A program made the translations under genes and the position numbers. Shown here piece after piece: positions 10,327-20,121 of a DNA stretch of 64,000 bases (position 1 is the stretch's first letter; each line of letters begins with the position of its first letter). The notes under the pieces are model-generated. The model saw only the letters and a list, made by a program, of their open reading frames with translations. It was not told the origin of the DNA and did not search any database. Source of the DNA: Paraspadella gotoi (taxonomy: Eukaryota > Chaetognatha); assembly GCA_051294375.1 (NCBI GenBank), contig JBJCIZ010000028.1, positions 1,549,576-1,613,575 on the forward strand, given 5' to 3'.

Positions 10327-11255
10327 TTTTTTTTGCTCTGTCTATTAACTTATTTGGCCCTGAAGATGATCAGTCCAATGGATCGAAATATTGGTCATAA
10401 ATAAAAATACTGTACCTGTACTCCCATGTGTAATCTCTATCTAATTCATTATCTCGGTACATGTGATGACTCTCAAAGAAAAAAATAATAATATTAATGC
10501 ATAACAAATGAGTAAGACTAACCCTAAAATTGGATTTGTCTTGCAGTCTCCCGCCAACGAAGCAATGAGCAGCCGAAAGGACCCATCGATCTAAGATAAG
10601 CGTTCCGCCGCAAGAGTGTACCGGAATTCCACCGGCGTAGGGGGGCTTGACTTGCAGGGAAACCTGTCATCCAAATCTTACATTTATCTAAGAAGATTTA
10701 TTGAGGAATTTAGAAGATTTGTAAGATTTAATTGGGAGGAAATGGGTGTGATTGATTTGAAGGGAAACCTGGCATCCAAATCTGTCTTGGAAGATTTATC
10801 AAAAGACTTTGGAGAATTGTTAGATTTATTATCTGAGCGAGAAATGAAAAGGAATTGGATATTAAATCGAATAAGTCAAAATACTTATTGTTTTTTTACC
10901 TGCCAAGGAAATTCACCAAAGCCAGCATGTTGCCCGTTGATTATACGATTAGAGTTGCCGCGTTTTCCGCATTCTGAGTTAAGTATTATAATGATTGAAC
11001 AACTGCTAAACAGTAATTATATTATTGTTAGTGTAACTCTATAAGTTTTATCTTATTTTTTCTCATTGTTCAAATTGTCTTGGATATATATATATATATA
11101 TATAATGGAATGGAAAATATAATGGAAATATTAGGTTAAAAGCGGACTTTCAAGCTAATTATACTGAAAAAAGACCTTTGTCCAAATAAACAATTTTGTT
11201 CACCTTTAAAAGCGGATGCAAATGAAATGAAGCCGATTATAAGAAAAACCTTCAT
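7816..11255 (-). CDS. Secreted chymotrypsin-like serine protease (S1), seven exons
   Basis: Exons 11255-11204, 10973-10900, 10663-10523, 10138-9946, 9159-9023, 8444-8310 and 7983-7816; 900 nt, 299 residues, all phases consistent. Signal peptide at residues 1-16 (FLIIGFISFASA). The zymogen is cleaved at R27|IING. The catalytic triad is visible: His75 (LSAAHC), Asp140 (YDIALLKL) and Ser247 (GDSGGPL). Residue 241, six before the serine, is Ser (chymotrypsin Ser189), and both pocket glycines are kept (SYG, PGMF), so cleavage after large hydrophobic residues is predicted. The Cys42-58, 136-201, 191-220 and propeptide-122 cysteines are present. The 168-182 pair is missing: exon 6 reads ILGFG where the family has a Cys-Ala-Gly, and its N-terminal half is unusually rich in tryptophan. 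The exon 4 acceptor (CTTGAG|AGA) is weak and was chosen by phase. Probably a digestive or haemolymph enzyme. Confidence 0.85.
8500..8930 (-). repeat. Dispersed tandem-unit element, copy in protease intron
   Basis: Intron 5 of the protease gene holds a diverged inverse copy of the element at 5316-6075: CGGACCGATGGACCGACAAAGTGAATCC at its right end, then TTTAAACTCATTTCTACATGG and TTGATTTCCATCTCAATCACA. This explains the length of the intron. Confidence 0.5.
10186..10446. repeat. 74 bp inverted repeat around a (CT)n core
   Basis: Arms at 10186-10258 and 10373-10446 are near-perfect inverse copies (one obvious mismatch) separated by a CT tract (10273-10323) and a short spacer. It lies in intron 3 of the protease gene and would form a long hairpin in the pre-mRNA. 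The inner edge of the right arm reads TGAAGATGATC then GATCGAAATATTGG. Confidence 0.85.
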
Positions 11256-11820
11256 TTTTTGTAACGTCTTGGATACAAAGACTAAAAAAATAAAAAAAAT
11301 TCTGAATCATTTTGAACAACACCTGCGATTTAATCTTTTATTCTCATTGCTTTCTGGGTACAACCTAAAATTTTAAAGTAGAAACTTTTACCATGATGGA
11401 AAAAAAAGTGTCGCGGTTTGGAAAAGCCAGTTAATTTTATTGTCAAATATATTTTTTGGCTAATAAATAAGTTTTAATAGGTAATATGACCTCCCTAAGA
11501 CTGAAAAAAATGATTATTTCTCAACAGCATTAAATTATTCAATGCATTCAAATACTTCCAAAAGAGGTTGTCTATAACGGTTTTCACTTCTTTTTGATTA
11601 AGAGAACTACTCATATTATTGTTAAAATTATATCTCTGACATGATATTTTTTTTCAGATTTGGGGCAAAAAATGGTCCTTAGCAAGTAGTGAAAAAGATG
11701 GATCCTCTCTCTAAGGTAAACCAGGCTTGAGTTGTTGCTGCATAATGTGATATTTCATTGTCTTTCACTTCAACAAAATCCTTATTTTTTTATTTTTGGA
11801 CTTGTTTGATACTTGAATCT
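11256..11820. other. Protease promoter region and start of 5S-array flank
   Basis: No gene. The protease promoter should be here, but no clear TATA box is seen. From about 11820 sequence related to the 5S spacer monomers begins. Confidence 0.4.
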
Positions 11821-14800
11821 CTCCAGTTGATCATTTCTTATGTTGAAAAAGAAAACATTTATTATTTCATATTTGGCAGTTTTCATTTTAAAAGTTTAGG
11901 GGCCGTGTCCCTTTCAAAAATTTCAAAAATGTAAAGAACAAAAACTCGACTTGCTTGACAAAAGTTGGCCAATTGAAAACTTTTTAAAAAATGTATGGCA
12001 AGAAAAAAATTGCGCTGGAAACATCGAAGCTTATAATTGAGTAGTTTGGAAGCTCAAATAGTTCAGGCAAAAACGACGACGATAACAAAGACGACAAATA
12101 CAAAAACGAAAATGACGAATTTTTTTTTTTAAATTTGTTTAAATTATTTAAATTCCCCTTTTAAAGGGAACTCTCATTAAGAGAGGTGCTTCAGAGCCTG
12201 GGGCCTGAAGGGGAATCTATAAAATTATTTTTTAGCATAATTCCTTATTAAATTTTTATTCCAGTTGATCATTTCCTATGTTGAGAAAGAAATAAGTCAC
12301 GATGACATGTAAGAAATTGGCTACACCATGCATTGTCAAGATACTCAATTTTTACTTTCTTTCAGCTCAATTTTGTATGTGAATGGAAAAGAGCTTTGTT
12401 GGATCTTTTACCTGGTGACCACTAGGCTTACACCGACCTTTTTCTTTTGTTCAATCTTGAAAAAAGGTTTCAGATGAGCAGAAGGAAGGATATCGAGTTG
12501 CCATTATTTTTTATTTTATATTTGCCAGTTCTCTTTTGAAAGGTTCCCTGGCCTAGCCCCTTTGGAAGAGAATTCCATAAAAATAGCTCAAAAATGTTAA
12601 GAACAAAACTGTGCATTGTCAAGATACTCAATCTTTACTCTCTTTGAGCTCAATCTCATATATGAATGGAAAAGAACTTTGTTTGATTTTTTACCTGGTG
12701 ACCACTAGGCTTACAACAACCTTTATCTTTTGTTCAAACTTGAAAAAATGTTTCATAAAAGCAGAAGGAATGCTATCCAGTCACTATTATTTAGAAAAAA
12801 GCTCTTTTAGAGTTTCTTTTCCAAAGCAATTAAAATTTTGTTGATTTGCTAGTTGTCTTGATTACTTTGTTGTTTTTCCTTTTGCTAATAATCATAGATA
12901 TACCAAGATACATACCAATTTTAATCAAGGGAAAGACCTTCAATAAAATCGACTCAAGATGTGCTGTTGAGCCAGAGTTATAACTTTTGTTTAAAAAACT
13001 TGGAGACGAGGCTTTCCTGGCTTTCCATTGCATAGAAAACAGAAAATGCTGATAATCAGAAACAGAATAAGTTTTGGGACTAACTTTTTATCATCAAAAG
13101 TCAAATACTAGTTGCCATTGTTTTTTTAAAAAGTCTTCAGTTTAATCCTTAATAGTTATGATTCAAGATTTTAAAACTCTGGCTTCTCATTCTGCAGTAA
13201 AAATGAATCAAAACTTGAATTGCTTGATAAAGGTTGGCCAACTGAAAAGTTTTTCAAAAAGGCATGGCAAGAAAAAAATATTGCTGGAAATATCGAAGCT
13301 TATAATTGAGTAGTTTCAATTTGTTTAAAGTATGTACCTTCCCCTTTCATAGGGAACTCTCATTAAGAGAGGTGCTTCAGAGCCTTGTGCCTGAAGGGAA
13401 ATCTATAAATCCTGTTCATATAAAGTCACTTTTTTGTATAATCCTTTGTTAATTTTTTTCTTCAGTTGATCATTTCCTATGTTGGGAAAGAAACTGCATT
13501 TATTAGTTATATTTGCCAGTTTCCTTTTGAAAGTTCCCTGGCCTTGCCCCTTTCGAAGAGAATTTCATAAAAATAGCTCAAAAATGTTAAGAACAAAACC
13601 GTGCATTGTCAAGATACTAAATTTTTACTTTCTTTCAGCTCAATATTATAAGTGAATGGAAAAGAGCTTTGTTTGATCTTTTACCTGGTGACCACTAGGC
13701 TTACAACAACCTTTATCTTTTGTTCAATCTTGAAAAAGGTTTTAAAAAAGCAGAAGGAAGGCTATCCAATCACTATTATCTAGAAAAAAGCTCTTTTAGA
13801 GTTTCCTTCCAAAGTAATTAAACTTTTTTGATTCACATGTTATCATTATGACTTTGTTGTTTTTCTTTTTGCTAATAATCATAGATACACCAAGATACAT
13901 ACCAATTTTAATCAATTTCAATAAACTCGACTCAAGATGTCCTGGTTGAGTCAGAGTCAGAACTTTTGTTCGAAAACTTTGAGACGAGGCTTTCTTGGCT
14001 TGCCATTTGCATAGAAAACTGAAAATGCTGATAATCAGAAGCAAAATAAGTTTTGGGACTAACTTTTTATCATCAAAAGTCAAATACTAGTTGCCATTGT
14101 TTTTTTAAAAAGTCTTCAGTTTAATCCTTAATAGTTATGATTCAAGATTTTAAAGCTTTGGCTTCCCATTCTGCAGAGAAATTGATCAAAACTTAAATTG
14201 CTTGATAAATGTTGGCCAACTGAAAACTTTTTCAAAAAGGTATGGCAAGAAAAAAATATTGCTGGAAATATCGAAGCTTATAATTGAGTAGTTTCATTTG
14301 TTTAAAGTATGTATCTTCCCCTTTCATAGGGAACTCTCATTAAGAGAGGTGCTTCAGAGCCTTGTGCCTGAAGGGAAATCTATAAATCCTGCTCATATAA
14401 AATTTTTTTTTGCATAATCTTTAATAAATTTTTTCTCCAGTTGCTCATTTCTTATGTGGGGAAAGAAAACTACATTTATTATTTTATAGTTGGTATTTCC
14501 CTTGAAATGTTCCCTGGCCTCGCCCATTTTGAATAGAAATTCATAAAATAGCTTTGTAATTTTTTAACAAGCTTTGCCTTAACTGCTTACAAATGAATTG
14601 TCAAGACCTATGAAAGAAATGATCATTCGGCAAGTGCCCATCCAAAAATTACTCTAAGCTGTCATAATTCAGCAAAGTTTGGTACAGGATTTAAACAATT
14701 TTTTGAGTACATTCATTTTTTCAAAGTATGTATATATCTCTTTCATCAAGATATTTCTCTCAAGTAGAGAGTTCTTTCAGAGCCTTGAGCCTGATTGAAA

Positions 14801-14934
14801 AATATATAAGAAGAGATATTATTTTCTTTCTTTTTTTAAAATTAATTGTAGTTTTCAATCATGTATACATATTTATATTTTGGATGTCGTCCCTATTTTT
14901 TTCTTCAGCTTTCAGAAAATAGAAATTAGAAAAA

Positions 14935-15052
14935 GCCTACAACACCCGGGATTCCCAGGCGGTCACCCATCCAAGTACTAACCGGGCCCGACGTTGCTTA
15001 ACTTCGGTGATCAGACGAGAACCGGTGTATTCAACGTGGTATGGTCGTAGGC
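14935..15052 (-). rRNA. 5S ribosomal RNA, copy 1
   Basis: 118 nt reading GCCTACGACCATACCACG at the 5' end and GGGTGTTGTAGGC at the 3' end, with terminal complementarity (helix I). It has the internal promoter regions typical of animal 5S genes (AAGTTAAGCAACGTCGGGC, then GGATGGGTGACCGCCTGGGA). TTTTT follows directly on the minus strand as a polymerase III terminator. This copy looks intact. Confidence 0.97.
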
Positions 15053-17214
15053 ACAGAAGGACGCATATCAAGTTGCCATTATCTAGAAAAGGGCTCTTTT
15101 AGAGTTTCTTTTCCAAAGCAATTAAACTTTTTTGATTCGCATGTTGTCTGATGACTTAGTTGTTTCTATTTTTGCTATTAATAGATAAACCAAGATTCAT
15201 ACCAATTTTGCTCAAGGAAAATACCTTCAATAAAATTGACTCAAGATGTGCGGTTGAGTCAGAGTTAAAACTTTTGTTCAAAAACTTGGAGACGAGGCTT
15301 TCTTTGCTCCATTTGCATAGAAAACAAAAAATGCTGATAATCAGAAGCAGAATAAGTTTTGGACTAACTTTTTATCATCAAAAGTCAAATACTATTGCAA
15401 TTGTTTTTTAAAATATTTAGGTTAATCTTTAATAGTTATAATTCAAGACTGCAAAACTGTGGCTTCTCATTCTTTAGTAAAAATGGATCAAAACTGTACT
15501 TGCTTGATAAAAGTTGGCCAACTAAAAACTTTTTCAAAAAGGTATGGCATGAAAAAATTTGTGCCAAAAACATCGAAGCTTATAATTGAGTAGTTTCAAT
15601 TTGTTTAAAGTATGTATCTTCCCCTTTCATAGGGAACTCTCATAAGAGAGGTGCTTCAGAGCCTTGTGCCTGAAGGGAAATCTATAAATCCTGCTCATAT
15701 AATGTCACTTTTTTATATAATCCTTTGTTAATTTTTTTCTTCAGTTGATCATTTCCTATGTTGGGAAAGAAACTGCATTTATTAGTTTATATTTGCCAGT
15801 TTCCTTTTGAAAGGTTCCCTGGCCCTCCTTTCGAAGAGAATTTATAAAAAAAGCTCAAAAATGTTAAGAACAAAACCGTGCATTGTCAAGATACGAAATT
15901 TTTATTTCTTTCAGCTCAATTTTAAGTGAATGGAAAAGAGCTTTGTTTGATCTTTTACCTGGTGACACATAGGCTTACAACAACCTTTATCTTTTGTTTA
16001 ATCTTGAAAAAAGTTTTAAAAAAAGCAGAAGGAAGGCTATCCAGTCACTATTATCTAGAAAAAAGCTCTTTTAGAGTTTCCTTTCCAAAATAATTAAACT
16101 TTTTTGATTCACATGTTATCATGATGACTTTGTTGTTTTTTTTTGCTAATAATCATAGATACACCAAGATACATACCAATTTTAATCATTTTTAATAAAC
16201 TCGACTCAAGATGTCCGCTTGAGTCAGAGTCAGAACTTTTGTTCGAAAACGTTGAGACGAGGCTTTCTTGGCTTGCCATTTGCATAGAAAACTGAAAATG
16301 CTGATAATCAGAAGCAAAAAAGTTTTGGGACTAACTTTTTATCATCAAAAGTCAAATACACGTTGCAATTGTTTTTTAAAAAGTCTTCAGTTTAATCCTT
16401 AATAGTTATGCTTCAAGATTTTAAAGCTCTGGCTTCTCATTCTGCAGTAAAAATTGATCAAAACTTAAATTGCTTGATAAATGTTGGCCAACTGAAAACT
16501 TTTTCAAAAAGCATGGCAAGAAAAAAATATTGCTGGAAATATCGAAGCTTATAATTGAGTAGTTTCAATTTGTTTAAAGTATGTATCTTCCCCTTTCATA
16601 GGGAACCCTCATTAAGAGAGGTGCTTCAGAGCCTTGTGCCTGAAGGGAAATCTATAAATCCTGCTCATATAAAATTATTTTTTTGATAATCTCTTAATAA
16701 ATTTTTTCTCCAGTTGCTCATTTCTTATGTGGGGAAAGAAAACTACATTTATTATTTTATAGATTGGTATTCCCTTTGAAATTTTCCCTGGCCTCGCCCA
16801 TTTTGAATAGAAATTCATAAAAATAGCTTTGTAATTTTTTAACAAGCTTTGCCGTTAACTGGCTTACAAATGAATTGTCAAGACCTATGAAGAAATGATC
16901 ATTCGGCAAGTGCCCATCCAAAAATTACTCTAAGCTGTCATAATTCAGCAAAGTTTGGTACAGGATTTAAACAATTTTTTGAGTACATTCAATTTTCTCA
17001 AAGTATGTATATATCTCTTTCATCAAGATATTTCTCTCAAGTAGAGAGTTCTTTCAGAGCCTTGAGCCTGATTGAAAATATATATAAGAAGAGATTACTA
17101 TTTTTTTTTCTTTTTTAAAATTAATTGTATTTTCATATCATGTATACATATTTATATTTTGGATGTCGTCCCTATTTTTTTCTTCTAGCTTTCAGAAATA
17201 AGAAATTAGAAAAA

Positions 17215-17331
17215 GCCTACAACACCCGGGATTCCCAGGCGGTCACCCATCCAAGTACTAACCGGGCCCGACGTTGCTTAACTTCGGTGATCAGACGAGA
17301 ACCGGTGTATTCAACGTGGTATGTCGTAGGC
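17215..17331 (-). rRNA. 5S ribosomal RNA, copy 2 (one-base deletion)
   Basis: Identical to copy 1 along its length except for one missing base near the 5' end: GCCTACGACATACC instead of GCCTACGACCATACC. The deletion falls at the helix I/loop A border and may impair the molecule, or it may be an assembly error. The TTTTT terminator is present. Confidence 0.93.
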
Positions 17332-18944
17332 ACAGAAGGATGCATATAAAGTTGCCATTATCTAGTAAAGAGCTCTTTTAGAGATTCTTTTCCAAAGCAA
17401 TTAAACTTTTTTGATTCGTTGTTTCTATTTTTGCTATTAATAGATAAACCAAGATTCATACCAATTTTGCTCAAGGAAAATACCTTCAATAAAATTGACT
17501 TCAGATGTGCGGTTGAGTCAGAGTTAAAACTTTTGTTTAAAAACTTTGAGATGAGGCTTTCTTTGCTTTCCATTTGCATAGAAAACAGAAAATGCTGATA
17601 ATCAGAAGCAGAATAAGTTTTGGGACTAACTTTTTATCATCAAAAGTCAAATACTAGTTGCAATTGTTTTTTAAAAAATCTTTAGGTCAATCTTTAATAG
17701 TTATAATTCAAGACTGCAAAACTGTGGCTTCTCATTCTTTAGTAAAAATGGATCAAAACTGTATTTGCTTGATAAAAGTTGGCCAACTAAAAACTTTTTT
17801 AAAAAGGTATGGCATGAAAAAATTTGTGCCAGAAACATCGAAGCTTATAATTGAGTAGTTTCAATTTGTTTAAAGTATGTATCTTCCCCTTTCATAGGGA
17901 ACTCTCATTAAGAGAGGTGCTTCAGAGCCTTGTGCCTGAAGGGAAATCTATAAATCATTCTCATATAAAGTCACTTTTTTATATAATCCTTTGTTAATTT
18001 TTTTCTTTAGTTGATCATTTCCTATGTTGGGAAAGAAACTGCATTTATTAGTTTATATTTGCCAGATTCCTTTTGATAGGTTCCCTGGCCTAGCCCCTTT
18101 CGAAGAAAATTTTATAAAAATAGCTAAAAAATGTTAAGAACAAAACCGTGCATTGTCAAGATACTAAATTTTTACTTTCTTTCAGCTCAATTTTGTAAGT
18201 GAATGGAAAAGAGCTTTGTTTGATCTTTTACCTGGTGACCACTAGGCTTACAACAACCTTTATCTTTTGTTCAATCTTGAAAAAGGTTTTAAAAAACCAG
18301 AAGGAAGGCTATCCAGTCACTATTATCTAGAAAAAATGCTCTTTTAGAGTTTCCAAATATATTAAACTTTTTTGATTCACATGTTATCATGATGACTTTG
18401 TTGTTTTTCTTTTTGCTAATAATCATAGATACACCATGATACATACCAATTTTAATCATTTTTAATAAACTCGACTCAAGATGTCCGCTTGAGTCAGAGT
18501 CAGAACTTTTGTTCGAAAACGTTGAGGCGAGGCTTTATTGGCTTGAGGCATAGAAAACTGAAAATGCTGATAATCAGAAGCAAAATAAGTTTTGGGACTA
18601 ACTTTTTATCATCAAAAGTCAAATACACGTTGCAATTGTTTTTTAAAAAGTCTTCAGTTTAATCCTTAATAGTTATCCTCTAGATTTTAAAGCTCTGGCT
18701 TCTCATTCTGCAGTAAAAATTGATCAAAACTTAATTGCTTGATAAATGTTGGCCAACTTAAAACTTTTTCAAAAAGGCATGGCAAGAAAAAAATATTGCT
18801 GGAAATATTGAAGCTTATAATTGAGTAGTTTCAATTTGTTTAAAGTATGTATCTTCCCCTTTCATAGGGAACTCTCATTAAGAGAGGTGCTTCAGAGCCT
18901 TGTGCCTGAAGGGAAATCTATAAATCCTGCTCATATAAAATTAT

Positions 18945-19522
18945 TTTTTGAGTGATCAAACAAGGATATTTAGACGTGAGATATTATGAATAACTAATAC
19001 AAAAAATATTTTGTTCATATAGTCTTGGGAACTGAATAGTAAAATACAATATATTTGTATTTTATAAAATAGTAAATTCTAAAAATAATTTTTTAAAACT
19101 TTTAATAAAGATTCAGATTTTTCATAAAAAGTTAAATCAAAAATATAAAACAAGTTATCAAAAATTATGTTGTCTTCAGCATTTAAAACAGCAAAAAGGC
19201 GGAAATTCAGATCTTTAAACTTATATATGTTAAAACTTTTTAATCATTTTTTGCGTTCTAAACATTAAAGTATCATATAACATATTTTATAAAAGTTTTT
19301 AGTTTCTTTTTGGCAAATCCAAATCTCTTCTTAAAATAAAAAAAATATTTTGAAATTTTATAATTTTATAAGTATAATTCTACATAATAATTGAATTTAC
19401 TTTACTGTTATGCTTTAAAAAAAATTTCAAAGGATTTAAAATTCATTAATTATATATCCATAAGCATAAGCAGCGAAAAAAAATTGTTCAATCGCTCAAT
19501 CTTTTCATCACTCCACCCTAAT
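18945..19522 (-). mobile_element. Dispersed AT-rich element abutting the 5S array, truncated
   Basis: An inverse copy of the element at 34515-35143: the two share long stretches such as TACAAAAAATATTTTGTTCATA and TTCAATCGCTCAATC/TTCAATCACTCAATC. Its outer end keeps CATCACTCCACCCTAA. The other terminus is missing, and the sequence passes straight into 5S spacer DNA at 18944. No coding capacity is visible, so it is probably a non-autonomous DNA transposon. Confidence 0.65.
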
Positions 19523-20121
19523 TGTCAATGCCGAGGAAGGGCACATCAAATATTGAGAATGTTTTATCCATGTTTTATATATTTTTTATTGAATAAATAC
19601 ACTTTTTAACAATAATGTGATATACTCTTTTCCTAGATAGTAGTACTTGTTAAGTATTAATTATTGCATCTTGTACACACGTTTCATACTTGTGTACTCA
19701 CGTGATCACGTCGAACAGCCACGCGATCAGAAAATAATTGATAAATTATTTACGTACATGGTTGTTCTACTTAATAATTAACAGAAACAATAAGACACAT
19801 GACGCTTCTTGTGCTTCTTTTTCATACTTACGTAAACTCGTGATCCAAATAAAAATTCATCCACGAAAGATAAGTCACAGCGGCGAAACGCCTCGAACTT
19901 GCCCGTTCTTTTTATATCTTATTATAATATTATTATTAAAAGTGAAATAAAATTATAATTAATTGCGCTGATGAAGATTCGCATCAGAACCAAAACAAGT
20001 CCGATATTATAATTCATCTTTGTTTAATTCAACAAACTTTCAAATCGCAACGGAAAGAAAGGAAATACTACATTTAATACACTTAATTAATTAATTAATT
20101 AATTATTAATACAATCAACTA
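19523..20121. other. AT-rich spacer, no gene seen
   Basis: No supported gene. A motif CTGATGAAGATTCGCATCAGAAC at 19969 is weakly like the repeat-borne motifs at 48849 and 57214. A TTAATTAATTAA run is at 20085-20105. Confidence 0.4.

Larger units (their letters stand above)
12151..18925. other. Three-hairpin element repeated in the 5S spacer (candidate RNA)
   Basis: A 70-75 bp block occurs nine times: 12151, 13337, 14315, 14735, 15617, 16587, 17010, 17883 and 18852. The common form has three adjacent stems: TTCCC/GGGAA, CTCTC/GAGAG and CTTCAG/CTGAAG. The two copies next to the 5S genes (14735, 17010) are diverged yet keep paired arms: stem 1 is ATCT/AGAT, stem 2 is unchanged, stem 3 is TTTCA/TGAAA. 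Paired changes suggest selection on structure. Strand is undetermined. No snRNA, SL RNA or other family was recognised, and no clear Sm site or polymerase III box lies at its edges. Confidence 0.5.
11820..18944. repeat. 5S rDNA tandem array with two-monomer higher-order unit
   Basis: Anchored on the phrase CTCTTTTAGAGTTT at about 12799, 13790, 15090, 16070, 17372 and 18340, monomers are spaced about 990, 1300, 980, 1300 and 970 bp. Long monomers carry a 5S gene plus about 300 bp; short ones do not. The two alternate on the right, giving a 2.28 kb unit that matches the 5S spacing (14935 to 17215). The left end (two short monomers in a row, then a degenerate one) has lost the alternation. The right end stops abruptly at an unrelated dispersed element (18945). 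Confidence 0.85.
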
